Shown here: positions 24,990 to 39,408 of the stretch, in pieces
Layout: each line of letters opens with the position of its first letter
Position numbering within the stretch: position 1 is the stretch's first letter
NCBI RefSeq assembly: GCF_024868665.1
Contig: NC_079904.1
Location: forward strand, 2,138,769 to 2,202,768
Reading direction: 5' to 3'
DNA from: Triplophysa rosa
Taxonomy: Eukaryota; Chordata; Actinopteri; Cypriniformes; Nemacheilidae
Length of the DNA stretch: 64,000 bases
Translations under genes and position numbers: made by a program
Notes under the pieces: generated by a model
The model's input: only the letters and a program-made list of their open reading frames with translations
Database searches by the model: none
Told to the model about the DNA's origin: nothing

Positions 24990-25190
24990 ATAGATGCACG
25001 CACATGGCCTGAAGTTAACTTCCGGTCTGTGTTTGATTATAATACTGCAATTTATATTGACATTAATATTTAATTGTGTTAAATTACATTAAAATGACTA
25101 AAATTAGATTTTTTTGCGGCGGTCTACCGGAAGTTAAGTTTGGGCCACATAATGTTTGTCTATATTGTTGCTGTTGAAACTGTCTATATC
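24990..25190 (+). repeat. Dispersed repeat, second copy of the 13.7-kb family
   Basis: It shares GAAGTTAACTTCCGGTCTGTG, TTTGGGCCACATAATGTTTG and TTGTTGCTGTTGAAAC with 13692-13915, in the same order and orientation. This copy has an extra GCGGCGGTCTACCGGAAGTTAA segment that partly mirrors the first motif. Confidence 0.65.
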
Positions 25191-27860
25191 ATATCTATAA
25201 TGAAAAATTAACATGGTTTTATTATATAGTAACAGTGTAGTAACAATGTTTTTTTTTTTTGGTGGTTCTAAATTATTTAGACTGTCACCATTTGAATGAC
25301 CATATAGTTTTACTACAAATATTATGGTTAAACTATGGTTAACTGTGTATTTTGTACCTTGTCTATATCGATCTGTATTATAATTATTGTGTATAGTGTA
25401 TTTATTTTTTAGTGTGTCACTCCTCAAAGATGAGACAAAAAAGTGAATTGAATTGTTAGTGAGACAACGATAATTTTACTAGAAATACCATACATCCACA
25501 GTACTAGGTTACTGTAGTAAAACCATGGTTAATTTTCATAATGGATTTGGCAAGGCCACTTAACTATATTGACGGTTTTATAATAAAATAATATGCGATT
25601 TACTTCCAAAATAAGCATCCGTAATTGTTGTAGCATAATTATTTTATTCAATAACTTTTTATTATAAAAGTGGTGAATTATACTAGTTTACCACCGTCTC
25701 ACTGTGTTAACTCAGTTTGGTGACTGTGATGTTATAGTTGCAGCTATGGTTACCGTTGCGATTGTGACGTCCTCAGCAGATGTCGCTGTTGCCACAGTAA
25801 TACAGACCAGACTCGGCCGCGCGCGCACTCGTTATTTTCGTTTACTGTATGTGACATTCACCGATAGATATTTAAGGGTAAACAAGACCGGTACGAAAAA
25901 CGGCTAAATGCAGCGGAGAGATACGCACGAGCTTTCCGCTAGTCACCTGTCTCGCGCCCTCTCACCTCTGAGAGCTGCGCGGGTTTATTGATATCAAAGC
26001 TGCTCCTCGCGCCACCAGGGGGCGTTATACATCAGTCGCGATCAAGTGACCATCAATCAAAGTGATAATGGTTTCATCATGTGTTTTGGACATATACCAG
26101 GGTAAATAATATGGTATTTACTCACTTTCACGGTATATATCTAGCATACTATAGTACATTACTTTAGTATAGCACAGTACTTTTTGAAAGTAATTTGATA
26201 GAACATTACATTCAATGTATAAACAACGTTGTTAGTTTTTCTGTGTTTTTATTGATTGTAGCTCACCTTACCAAAGAACAATTATAATTATTTTGTCAAA
26301 TATGTTGTACCGTGATCGTAAAACCACGCTGTTCTTATTTTCCAGTACATCATGAATAACATATACGTTTTATGAATTGCCAGGCATGGGCCCCGTTACA
26401 CCCGAATATCTTAATGTCTGGATTTTGAGGAATGTCTGCTTTTCTTTGTGTCTTCTGTGTTAATCTGGTTTGCTTTATTTTATAATAGGTGTCAATATAT
26501 ATCAGTTGATAAATCAAAATTATTTATGCCAAACACACCTGACCGTTCTGTGTGTGCTGAAAGGAAAAACAATAAAATTGTGATGGCTACCATTACAAGT
26601 GTCCTTAACATCCGGTGTTTACCAAATCATTAGAAAATTCCTGTATGTACTGTGTTTGGGTCTTTTCCAGTAGGATTTAATGGTGTTCTAGTTCCAATTC
26701 GCCAGATAACATCCCACCAATATAACCTAACACATTACCAATAGAGACCCACTGAGACCATTATAGTTTTCATTTAAAACCAATACTATTCCCATTATAA
26801 CCATTAACTCCATTGGAGTTTTTGTGATGGTTTCTTTTCTTTTTTATTAGGCATCTCAACAACATCTAACATAAAAAACAGATACATTTTCCTATTTAAT
26901 TCAATGGAGTGTAGTAGTTTGGCAGTAGAACAACAGAGATTTCTTCATTAGAGTCAACAGCAGCTTTTAATGTGTAATGTTTCAGATTAAAGGGTTAGTT
27001 TGGCATTCAGAGATTAAAACCCGGGTCAGGACTCATTGGCTGTGTGGATTACAGGGGTTAACAGGCGATTTAACTTTAGCAGATAATGTTAGACAGTTTA
27101 TTTCTGCTTGATTACACTAATATTCTTTAGATGGTGACTGGTGTGAAGACTTTTACACACACACACAGGCACCAGCAGACCTATAAACTTCCCCATTAGC
27201 TGCTTCAGTTAAAATGGCATTTGTGCAGTATTTTATCAGGCAGCTGACAAGTGAATTAGAGTTGGCTGTTAGCGCCGTTGAGCTTTATGACAATAGCCTT
27301 AGGGTCTCGCTAAAGATCGCTGCACCGCGCCGCGCGTCCGCGCCGCTGCGCTTGGCGCGCTAACCGCTAACGCTCAAACCGAAGTGACATGCTGTCATAA
27401 CAATAGTTTACAAAAACGTGAAGTTCTGCGTTTGGGCAGAGAAAGTCAGAGAGTTTTAACTTCTGCGTCTGTCTTTTCTCTCTCTTTCCAAGACTACGTG
27501 CCATTCGCGCGCTGACAGATTTAGATGTTTTACGCGCGCTAATTTCCCGCGCTTTTATCTGCCTCTGTGTGTGAAATGCTAATATAAAAACGTCAAAGCT
27601 TTCGGTCGCTTTTGTGTAGGATTTGTGTGTGTTTGGCCAGTTTTATTGTGGTTTCTTGTCTTTGTCTTTCTGCTCAGGCTGGTTGTAAAATAAATGTGAA
27701 ATATTGAACAATCCATACAGCTCCCAAAAAATGTACGCACGGTGGAAAAAGTTTTTCTTTCTCCCACAAACACACACAATACATCAAAGCGTTGTGCTTT
27801 ACACACTCTTTCTTATTGGTATTCTCAGAACGCTTTTGAAGGTACTGAGGTCGCAGTGAG
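25191..27860. other. Non-coding stretch with two CpG-rich patches
   Basis: Short ACCATGG/GGTTA-type repeat pieces lie at 25300-25540 and 26080-26180. CpG-rich patches are 25815-26040 and 27320-27560. No exon is recognised. Confidence 0.45.
26012..26025 (+). promoter_or_regulatory. CTCF-like motif
   Basis: CCACCAGGGGGCGT matches the CTCF core at 13 of 14 places. It sits at the 3' edge of a CpG-rich patch (25815-26040). Same orientation as the motifs at 1237 and 39236. Confidence 0.45.
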
Positions 27861-28143
27861 GTCTGTAACCCTACACACACACACACAGACGCACACACAG
27901 AGAGACGCACACACAGACATGCACACACAGGCTTATACAGTCCAAATGAATTCACACACACTCGTACACAAAGACAGACAGATGTATTGTATAGTGTGTG
28001 TGTGTGTGTGTGTACCTGGTTGCTCTGTGAAGTCTTTAATGGGATTTTGCCTCGGGCTGTTTTATTAAGATGTTGCTTTCTGCTGCCTGTGCAGCTGACA
28101 CTATTCCCCCCCACCCCAAAGACACACACACACCCCATAGTCT

Positions 28144-28424
<281 letters not shown>

Positions 28425-30586
28425 AGAGTCTGGGGTTGTTTTTTCTGTGTGTGATTCTGAACGTCTCTTCAGACCGGACCGCTTTAACTATAAATGCTTA
28501 TATTGTTTTAGATGAGAGTGTATCTGTGTTAACACTGTATGGGGTTTAATGAGCTTTGCTCTGGGTTTAAATATGTTCCTGGATGTGAGCCAGACATCTG
28601 GAAAAGCTCACAGTGTAAACATTTGTGGCCTGATGTACTGTATAAATGTTGTGTACGCACAAAAATGAAATTGAAATGTGCAAATGCCGTACATAAATAT
28701 GTGCACACTGTATAGGCATTATTGACTACATACAGTATGCACACTTTAAGGTATAGATGAGTTTTATACATGGGGCTACGGTGACCTCATGGTTAAGAAA
28801 ATAATAATAATAGTTCATATTATTATCATTATTTTTTTATAGTATATTTTTATTGTCCTATGAAAAAGTTAGTATTTCTCTATAGGTGTATATGTAATTT
28901 TGTATTCTCAGATAGCTGAATTAGTTAAAAATGATTAATAAAGCAGATACAATTTGATTTTCTTTGCTTATTTTAATTCTATTTATTTCTATAAAATGCA
29001 ATACATTTTATTTGAGGTTTTTGCTAGGGTTAGTCTGCAGCCATTGAAAATATAATTGGTGTTACAATATACAGGTATTTTCAATAATTGTGATATTAAT
29101 AACTGTAATTATTGATATTGATATGATAATATTGTATATAATCTGCCACTGATTTCTGTTTGACACTCCATCAAAGCTAATTTTGCACCTGGTAAACATT
29201 TTGCCTATAGGGATCACAATTGTTACAAAAAAAACAAAATAATTAAAATAAAATATGAATTTATTTTTTCTTTAAAAAATGTAATATGCAAAATATTGTG
29301 TACCCAATCGTGTAGTGAAAATTTGTTAGCCTTAAAATAATTATATAGTCTATGTATAACACCAGCAGGAGTCTATGAACTTAACGTGTGCATTCTGCAT
29401 CCGTGCATGGATAGAATTTAGAAACAAAGTTGTGGTCATGTTGTGCATGTGTCAGTGTGCATGTGTGTGTATGTATGCATGGCTGCAGTGTCAGGCTGAT
29501 GTGCTGTCAGGGTTCGGGGTGCTCAATGAGTTTCCCGTTTGTCTTGCTCTGGGCACCATGTTCATCTCTAGACACCAGCTGAGTGCCCTGTCTCTCTCTC
29601 TATCTCTCTCTCTATGTCTCTCTCTCTTCTCTGCTGTATCCCTGAGGCCTATAGATTGCGTTGAGCATCCTGCATTCGGTAGCTTTAGGAAAGAGAGAGA
29701 CATTGAGGCAGGAATGAACGGGACACGAAAGAGTGACAGGATGATGGAGGAAGAAAAGGAAGGTGTTCTGTTAACACACACAGCGAGAGAGCGAGTTGAC
29801 TAGACATTGATGCTTTGTGACATCACAGCACTTTGTCTGATATTTTAAATATGAGATTGAGACCCCGGTCAGGGGCGGGGCTTCAGCGCAAACATACACA
29901 CATACAGGGAAAGAGAAAGAGAGATACTATCTCAGGGAAAGAGCGATACTGTCAAAAGCGTCTTTCAATATTTGAATCATCTTCAAGATGTTCAGACAAA
30001 CACAGCACTTAGAGTCTCAGCGTTTTTATTTCACAGAGAAATTAACCTGCTAATTGCTTTGGATTTACAAGGATTATCCAATTTCTGACCATGCAAAAGA
30101 TTTATTAAAATACACACTAAATAAATATTTTACAGGCATGTGAAGAGAGATTTGTAAATGATGTGTATAGGATTATCTGGACAATGTGAGAATGTAATGA
30201 CTTCATTCCCCTCTGGAATAAATGAGTAACATAGTGGCCAAAACTGGCGTCTGGATTGAATCCTAAATCAAAATACGAGATCTATGACACAAATTGAGAG
30301 AAGAAAACTCGTTTAATGTATACATTTAACAACATTTTTTAGCTACTATATAGGTTTTATTGTAATATTCAAAAAACCCCAAAAAGCTCTCAGTAAATAA
30401 AGCATACACTGACTACAGTTTTATCAGTTATTTATATTTTGTCTATGCTTGTTTGTCTATAAATTGATTTTCAGGTGACACTCCAAACAGAACATGCGTA
30501 CAACATTTTAATACATCTTTAATAATATGATTGAGAAAAAGTGTGAAGATGTCAATTTTCACTTTTGGCACGTATGTTCCAGTGAC

Positions 30587-30622
<36 letters not shown>

Positions 30623-33154
30623 GAGACAGAAAGATGTGAGTTTGAGAAACACGCTGAGGGGCGGATTTTAAGATGACTGACAGTCATTGAAAAATATCAT
30701 TAAGAGCACTTAACAATTAATATGACTGAAGTTGCTAATCCCTGAAACAGCTGCACTAATGAGCACATGACACACACACACACTTGTATATATGGTTTAC
30801 GAGGACCACACACAAACACACACACAGAGATTCAGAGGAAGAGGTATCAGTTGATATCGATTGTGCTTTAATTTCTGCAGGCTGCCTTAGGCCCGTATCG
30901 CACGCCACGTTTACGGCTAAAGACACAAACACGCTACATTTAGAGTGAGCTTAGCAGAAACCCATCACACACACATTTGTTGACATTCTTTGTCTAAATG
31001 ACGACATTCCATAGACTTCTATTGTTTTTATACACAGATACTAACCTAACCTACACTCTAACTTTTTGCGTTTTTACTTTTCTTGTAGTGTTTTTACAAT
31101 GAGGACATCTCCAAAGGGAGGTTTTGCTCAGATTTTTCAGGCTTTGCTTACTTCTGGGTATAAATTTGTCCCCAAAATGTAGTTAAAGGGGTACACGCGT
31201 GCTTGTCTGATTAGAATTGTCAGTCCGTTTAGTTTTTCTTATGTTTAAATGTTGAAAGTTTAATGTATTTTAAATCATGTAACATGAGCCGAATGTATTA
31301 TGGTGCAAAGCATGCATACTGAGAATTGGTCTATTAAATTGAATGCGTCAATTTACATACTGCATTATTGGACACACTTTACACAATTTTCTCTTTTTGC
31401 TCTTTTTGTTTTTACTTTGTATTACTTTTAGTCTAAAAGCATTTTCTTTCTATGCAAAGGAGGCTTATCATAATACACAAAAATGAACAGTATTTGGCTT
31501 ATGCTGTGATGTAATCAGTACTTGTATGACGCGTGTGTTATTTTATGTGTCCATTAAACATTTTGGCTAATTTGCTAATGCCCAGCTACAAATAAGAGTT
31601 TAAAGCTTTCAGCTCTATTTTACACATCTTACCATCCTTAAAAACATGCATAGACACTTCAGCAAAATCAAAAAACTGCAGATTAAAGTCTGGATCTGCT
31701 TATGGGGTTTCATTTATGATTTATGATGCTGTCTTAAAATACAGCTGCCTACTGTACTGTATGTAGACAGTAGACAGCAAGGCAGCTTACTCGGTTTTGT
31801 AAGTCTCACTTTTGCTCTGTTTTCCTCTGTCAGGATGTTGTGAGTGAAACGGAGGGACGGGAGAGATCATTAGAGCCACGAAACTCAGGAGCAAAAGGAC
31901 AGTGAAAGACATTTCTGAAGCGAGAGCGGGAAGGAGGTACGAACAGAACGGGCGAGAGCGAGGAAAGCGCCGGTCGATTTATCTCTTATTGACAGGAGCG
32001 GCTTCAAACGATGACCTTGAGGAGTAACGAGAGTAAACGAGTGAAATATTTTTCACTTTTAAAAAGTGAAACTATAATCAAACGGAGCCCTGAAAGACGA
32101 ACTAATGAGCCTCAGCCATGATGAAAGAGAGAGAGAGAGAGCTACTCATTTATCGAAGCCAGTGTCAGACCTAAACTACTGCCATCTCATTAGCTGACCT
32201 GACGACTGCCTGATTAGAATACGTTTGATGAAAATTTCAAGGATCCCCAACCCCCCCCCCAACATTGAACGTTTTTGGTGTGATTTAATAAATATTGCAC
32301 AACTTTTTTCCACGTTTTTAGACAGAAAACGTGGGAGGTGATTAATTAAGATTAAAGCTGGCCCGAGTTGATTTACCGTCATTATTCGCCCTCGAATCAA
32401 CAAATATATTTAAAACGCAGAGACAGAAATGAAGAGAGAAATACAGACGCACACGTAGACTTGTTGCGTACTCATTTCACACGCTCGCACATCAGGTGCA
32501 GTTTCCCTCAACATTAACTGCATGTGTAGCATTCAAAAATGAATAGAGCATCTTATTTGAAGTCGTCCGATTTGTTTCAGATGTTTCATCGTTTATTGTT
32601 TCATACAGTCTGGCAAATGAGGTTTTGTATTTTGTGGGTGTCACCAAATGTGCTGATATGTGTGTGGAAAGTGACCCAAATCTCTCAACCCCCAAAAAAC
32701 GTTGCTCTCCTCTTGACCGAATATACGCCTCTGTTGTTTTGTACCCATAGAATTAACTAGAAAGCTTCGGATACGTCCAAATAAATTACCTACTGTATTG
32801 TGGCTTTAGTACAGACAACTTTTCAAATTTCAGCATGCAGTTTATGGTTTTCAACTGAAACTATAGCATACAGACTTGACATTGTGCTTCAGGCAAGTGT
32901 AACAGCTTTCTGTGAATATTTATCATCTCTCCTGTATTCTTGTCAAACAGACAAACAGTCTATCATATATAGACTTACACAAATAGAGACAGACAAACAC
33001 ATTCACGCTTTCACCTACAGGCAATTTACAGTTTCTAATTCAGGGTTTGTGTGTCTTTGCAGTACCCGGGAAACAGCACAGGTGAAAAATGTACACTTTT
33101 CTCTACATAGAAAGGCCAGAGAACAGGGGGAAATGGACAGACATCAGTGAGATT
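28425..33154. other. Non-coding stretch
   Basis: AT-rich with a (CT)n run near 29600-29627 and (GT)n at 30593-30619. The 31834-31936 segment lies between a good acceptor (TTTTCCTCTGTCAG) and a donor (GGAG|GTACGA), is purine-rich and is not open in a useful frame. It might be an untranslated exon, at low confidence. Confidence 0.4.
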
Positions 33155-33159
33155 AAATG

Positions 33160-33312
33160 AAGTTAAGTCTCTAGAGTCAGATATCTCACAAATGTCTCCA
33201 TTAAAGAGTTCAGAAGAGATGTCAACATTGTCTCAAACCGAGCTCAGATTTGCCAAGTCTGCAATCAAAAGCCAATATTATTGAAGATCTTAATATGAAC
33301 TCAAACATTTTT
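33160..33312 (-). repeat. Dispersed repeat family S, copy 1
   Basis: On the minus strand it reads ATCTTCAATAATATTGGCTTTTGATTGCAGACTTGGCAAATCTGAGCTC and then ACATCTCTTCTGAAC...GGAGACATTTGTGAGAT. The same blocks in the same order occur at 63689-63835 (plus) and in part at 51290-51402 (minus). Confidence 0.7.
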
Positions 33313-33423
33313 CATCACATTTAGCCAAATCCAAATAGTTTTTCCTCTATCTACATTCTTTTTTCACTCTAAAAACAACAATCCAGTGGCTTAGTAAATT
33401 TCACAAAAATAAAAAACTATATT

Positions 33424-33700
33424 AAAGGGAAAGTTCACCCAAAAATGAAAACTCTGTCATCATTTACTCACCCTTGTGTAATTTCATACCTGTATAAATT
33501 ACTTTGATCTAATGAACACAGAGAAAGATATTTGGAAGAATGTTAGTCATTTTTAGTTCCGGGACATCATTGACTACCATAGTAGGAACAACTAAGTGGT
33601 AGTCAAAGGTGCCCCACAACTGTTTGTTTTCCTAAATTCTTCAAAATATCTCATTTTGTGTTAAACAGAACAAAGAAAAATACAATATTTGTATTCCTAC
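33424..33700. repeat. Palindromic short repeat family, copy
   Basis: Begins AAAGGGAAAGTTCACCCAAAAATGAAAACTCTGTCATCATTTACTCACCC, with CTTCAAAATATCTCATTTTGTGTT toward the far side; the closing arm is decayed. Same family as at 35.8 kb. Confidence 0.75.
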
Positions 33701-34479
33701 TAAGTTAACTAAGTTTATTTAATGAAAAGAAATAGGTATTTAACTAAAAAATGATATTGAAACATTACATTTACTCAATTTAAACAGTATATTTCATTGA
33801 GCGTTAAAATTTACTCTTTTTTTGTGTGTAAATTGTTTCACCAAAATAATTGATGCTTAAATAAAGCACAACTAAGAACTCCATCTCCTGAGATATGAAA
33901 GCGCAACCTCTGAACAACATGTTCCTCTGGTGGTTAACTTTGAGTCACATAAGACCTCAGGGGAAAATAATTCTGATTTAACCCCTTTAATACATAGTTA
34001 ATCAGTTTCTTACTGTGTGTATTTTCCCCTCAGGTAATCTACACTTCGGTTGGCCTGTTTGTCTCTTTTTCCCAACCACCCTGACATCTGGACATGGTAA
34101 CATTGGCTCAACCAATAGGGTGAGTGGGCCGGGCCGTCTGTGTCACTGCAATGACAGATATGAGGAGCGTTCAGAAATTCTATTAAATAATAACCAAAAT
34201 ATTATTTTCGTTAGCGGTTCAGCATTGACACGCTTCACCTTAAACTGTAGTCTTTATCAAAAATGCTGACATTTTTCACATCTGCATCCATCCTTCTGTT
34301 TCTAGTTCACACGGCTGGTTTTCAGTTTTCCAGAGCACTCATTCTCTGGACCGATTCATTTGTGCAGAGTCAATTCCCTGTGGATGATCTAGGAGGAGCT
34401 GTTTGTTGGGCTGGAGGAACTGCCCTGTGGCAGCTCTTTGAGAGGTTAAGCTGAAGATTGTCATTGCCCAAGGTAAACT

Positions 34480-35104
34480 GGCTTTCAATGGTAACAGGGT
34501 GGAAACTATAAAGAAGAGTTCAGGTCATTTATAAATTATAACAGCTCTGTGCGGCCGCATAAAAAAACAATTAATAATAGAAAATATTCCTCTAATTGTT
34601 GGGCTTTAATTAATGAGCTTTAACCTTTGGAGAGAGAGGGAAATTATTCATGTATCCGGATGAATATATGAATATGTAAATACCCTCTGCACCCCGGAGG
34701 AGCACACACAATGACATTCCAATGTCTATATTTTCATATTTTCATTTGTTTTATGCATCCCCCCCAGACACACATAGACAACCCTATGAAAACAGCCACA
34801 GGTGGTGACAGCTAATGCGCAACTTCCCTGCCAATCCAAAAGATTTTTTGGCCTTTGTTTTTTTTCCACATCTGTAAGTCATAATTAAATTTGTGTAAAT
34901 AAAGCTTTGCATATAAAATTGTTTCCCGGTAGGAGATGAGGTTGAAATTAAAACACGACCTCTTTCTGGCCCGAGAGGTCATAAACATTATGCCGTGAAT
35001 AAAAGTACTATATCTGTTTGACCGAGATACATCCAGCGGCTTACGTTTACATACACTGACACACGTTCACTGCTCCTTCCTTATTTATTTGCACTAAGAA
35101 AATC

Positions 35105-35163
<59 letters not shown>

Positions 35164-35420
35164 GCTCCGGCTTCAGTGTTAAATACTCGGCCTTGAGAAA
35201 TCTGACCATCAGCCTCCGAGCAACGGCAGCCGAAACTAAATGAGAACGCCATTAGCATTTTTTATTTCTTTAGGTGAGGAATTACATTTGAATATTAATT
35301 TGGCCGCATGTTTAACGGCAGGGTTTACCGGATCTCCATAAATTAGCTTTAATATGTGGATTAGCCCCATAGCATCATACGCCAGTGCAGAAGAGACAAG
35401 TTGAGCCTCTGAAGAACGTG
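34480..35420. other. Possible conserved non-coding (enhancer-like) block
   Basis: Two segments (34540-34720 and 35175-35400) flank a (TC)n tract at 35108-35161. They are rich in TAAT/ATTA homeodomain-type cores, such as CTTTAATTAATGAGCTTTAA and CCATTAGCATTTTTTATTTC, with little simple repeat. No open frame is supported. This is style-based inference; alignment would decide. Confidence 0.3.
35108..35161. repeat. (TC)n microsatellite
   Basis: About 54 bases of uninterrupted TC within the enhancer-like block. Confidence 0.95.
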
Positions 35421-35696
35421 TGTGTTTCTGTATCTCAAAGCACCACAAACGGGGAGTCAGGATCATCACCCATCATGCCCTGCTCCCTGAAGCCGTGTAC
35501 GATCACAATATAACACGAGCCTGCGCTGAGGTTCTGTCAAACAAACCACAGGCACAACTCAACTCGCAATCCCAACTGCTCGAGCATTCCGACTCTTTCA
35601 TATACATGCCTATGTTTGTCTTTCATTGAATCAATATTAAAAATTATTTATTCACGTTACTGGTAAGAGCATGTGGTTTAAAGTAAAATGATAAAG

Positions 35697-36205
35697 ATAT
35701 TTAGGTGTAAGATCTGAGAAAAACCTCTCCTGAGCTATGAAAGAGCAAACTCTGACCAAACTGTACATTGAATGTAGTTCACTTTAATAATACACTAATG
35801 CACAGCCTTAAAGTGATAGTTCTCCCCAAAATGAAAATTCTGTCATCATTTACTCATCATCTTGTCATTTCAAACCTGTATTACTTTATTTCTTCCGTGG
35901 AACACAAAAGAGGATATTTTGAAGAGTTGTTAACTGGCACCCATTCACTTGCAGTGGTTTTGTGTCCATTCAATAGAAGTGAATGGGGTCCAGCGCTGTT
36001 CGGTTACCAACTTTCTTCAAAATATCTTCTTTGGTGTTCTGCGAAAGAAATAAAGTCATACCGGTTTGACATAACAAGATGATGAGTAAATGATGACAGA
36101 ATTTTCATTTTTGGGAGAACTATCACTTTAAGGCTGTGCATTAGTGAGAGTTCGCTCTTTCACAGCTCAGGAGAGGTTTTTCTCAGATGTTCCAACTAAA
36201 TATCC
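35697..36205. mobile_element. Long near-perfect inverted repeat (MITE-like), best copy of the family
   Basis: The left arm runs from GATATTTAGGTGTAAGATCTGAGAAAAACC through GCACAGCCTTAAAGTGATAGTTCTCC, AAAATGAAAATTCTGTCATC and GGAACACAAAAGAGGATATT. The right arm is its reverse complement with few changes, ending near 36205. One arm holds an extra segment of about 35 bases (35758-35795). It could fold into a hairpin of over 200 bp. No coding frame. Confidence 0.85.
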
Positions 36206-39200
36206 AGAAATAGAAAAATAAATACAGTAGATAGATATGAGGCAATTGTTGAAATGCATTGAATGTGGAGCAAAAAAAAAAGTTTGTAGGCTATATATTT
36301 GATGAGAAATGGGTAAATGTTTATATTTACAAATATGATATATTTAATAATGTTGACTTTTATTGTTAACTTGACAAATCTGAGCTTAGTTTGTGACATT
36401 GGTGAGACTTTTTCTTCTGAGAATACAAACACATGAAAGTTTTAACTTGCAATCCAAATGTATTTTTTACCAAAGGTTTTTACTAAACTAATATCACAGA
36501 TGTCAACATTTGGTGGTTCAAATACCAATTTCAGGTCTCTCTTCAAAAAAAAATTTGTTTTGTTTTTAGTGCACGATTTTTCATAGTCGGGTAAGTGCCA
36601 TTTTCAGGATTGTCACATCCATATTCCTCATAAATGGGCACATGGAAATTAAAATAAAAGAACTATTTTATGTTCTGTGAAGAGGCATCCCTTCTCCATT
36701 TGTTTGATATTATTGCTTCATGGTTTGTGCATTTTAATTCCAAGAAAGTTTTTCGTCTCCCCAAAACCGTGTACTTTTTTGTCACGCCCATAACGCATGT
36801 TTATTTTCCTTTTTTAAAATAGGAAACTTGTGCATAGACTGATATTATTCTCAACAAGGTTTACTAAAATATAAACAGATGGTTCAGTTTATTGGTAACA
36901 AATAAATGTCACATCCATAACGCTGGAATGGCTCGAATGTCTTCTTGCCATTAAACCACCGGCCTCATTTATGATGTAAATTAAGGGCTATTTGCTATTT
37001 AAACTTGCTGTTTCAATTAAAATTCTCTTAAAAAACGAGGAAACTACTTAAAGCCATGCCTTTAACTATCAGTTCTTTACATAATCATGTCACCGATCTG
37101 CATGCTTGAAGCTACAACCTGAGGGAAACGCTGTGGTCAAGGGAGGAGACAACAAGAGGTTATAGCTTAAAAGGAAAGTATAATTGGTTATAAAGAAAAC
37201 ACAGCCAATAAAAGAGAGAGAGATGAAGCGAGGCAGACGGCAGTAGAGGGAGAGCTGAACTGAGAGATAGGAGATATGTCTGGATGGGTGTGTTAGAACC
37301 AAAGCCTGGGGCCATTCTGAGAGCGAGAACCATAACCCGCCTAAGGGAAGAGGGACCAGCCTCTGCCAACCCAGGTGAGAGCATGCAGTTTTAATACGCC
37401 TGTTGTAAACATCATTATACACCCTTAGCACAGGCTTCAAAAGTATTTACAAGGCATTAAATATTGCAATCTTTCATGCGGTCTTATAAACAACGCATAG
37501 TACATTTATACACTGTGAAATACCCACAATGCACATTCCAGTGTGACGAATACACTTGAGCTAACATATCTTGTCTGGTCACCTACACAGAAATCCCATG
37601 TATAACTTTGTTTTAAATATTTATTTGAATATATCGTATATGTATTTATAATTTTACTGTTTATTGTTGCATAAAGCATTTATCATTGTGTCATTTTACT
37701 GCAACTCAAATCACATGACATTTCCCACTCAACTGATTTGCTCAAATACAATAAAATATATGTGTGACACGCAATACCAGACAAAATGCTATTCGGTTTC
37801 ATTTAAAATAAGGTCTTACAATTCTTTAGGAGAAATAAAGAGACACACATGTTGACAAACAGTAAGAGCACAAAGCTGCACAATGCATTTGGACAGCTCG
37901 GATAATTCGCTTTTGCAAGAATCTTTTGAGAATAATCTAAAAAGGAAAAGTACATGTTAGCTCTCTATACAACTGAGACGTTCAAAATATGATTTGTGTC
38001 ATGTCTCAGTTTAGACACTGGATGTCTCATAAATGCACAAATGTTTGCCACAGACTGAACTCTGGGGTTTGGGTTTCTTTAGCGGTTGGACTGGTAAACC
38101 CTTGAGGTGAGCAGATTATAACCTTGACACACATGAGAAACATCTATTGGACTGTGAGCTTTAGCATTGTTTGTGCCGTCGAGTTTGAACGGGAAGCTAC
38201 TGCTTGCATTTTTCTTAGAAAATATAAAAATGTGCGTTTGGTGTGTGCACCATAAAAAGTTGAATTATTAGACATTCAGATGCAGAGATTTAAACCTTCC
38301 TCGGCAGACGTCATTATCATAATGAGCACACGCATAATTTACAGTTTCTTTAACCTTTATTAACGCAACAACAAATAATATTATGAATAATAAATAGGTG
38401 GTTTTAATTTCATTTCTCAATATACGGTTCTGCGGCTTTGCTTTTCCTTTTTCTTCTAACTTTTTAGTTATGTTTTTCAGGAATTGTTTGCCACTTTTTT
38501 GGGAGAGTCCAAAACACCCCCTCTCCAAACACACCTTTATATGCACTGATCTCAGCAGCATGTAAGATTTATTCTCGCATGTATCTTTAATTCTTCCATC
38601 AGAGGCGAGAGCTGTTTGAGTTGAGAGTTCAAAGCAGATGTGTCAAACCAAAGGAACAACCTTAAAAAACGATTTCTCATCAAATTAGGCTGCCGTCCTC
38701 TGTCCCACGGTACCTCAATAAAAAGCGACCATCAATTATGGATATGACTGCTTCCTTGACTGGTGTGTGTGTTCTCTAGAAGCATTTAGACTCTCTCTCT
38801 CTCGCTCATATTAGCTGCAGCTCCTCCCAGGTGTGCTGTTGAACATTTAATGACGTCCTGCGGGCAAAACACTTAAGGGTTAACCAGCGCGCAACAGCCC
38901 AGAAACGCACACAGACACACTCCCGTAGACACAAATGGACCCCTCTAGCTTCCTTGGGTCAGTTTTCTGCTGGATTGGATACGGGTAGGAAACTCTGCTA
39001 TTTTCACACTTCAGATTAACACTTTTGGCTCAGCCACATTCTGTAAGTGGTGCCCTCAATTATAAGATCAAATGTTATTTTCTAGTGGCTAAAGACCTGG
39101 TTGTTCATGTTAGTCTTCATTACTTGCAGTAAATGGTCAGCTGAGGTTAAACAACACAAGAACAGCCCTAAAAAAATAACACAGGATCATCTATGCAGCA

Positions 39201-39230
39201 CACATTCATGGCGTCCCTAAATTAAGAGCC
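36206..39230. other. Non-coding stretch
   Basis: AT-rich with no recognised exon. At 36340-36425, a piece resembling family S (ACTTGACAAATCTGAGCTTAG, TTCTTCTGAG) is present. Confidence 0.5.
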
Positions 39231-39235
39231 TGGCC

Positions 39236-39249
39236 CCACCAGATGGCGC
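39236..39249 (+). promoter_or_regulatory. CTCF-like motif, full consensus match
   Basis: CCACCAGATGGCGC matches CCASYAGRKGGCRS at all 14 places. It lies 170 bases upstream of the NRF1-type palindrome. Confidence 0.5.
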
Positions 39250-39408
39250 TGCACACGCATTACATTATATATATATATTTTAAGTAATACGTTTTACGTT
39301 TAACGTCTCTTAGACGACGAAAACAGCATGTTATGTAGCGAAATTATATTTCAAAATGAAGATATAATTTCTGCAACTCTCTGTGGAAATCAAGCGAGAA
39401 ATAAACAT

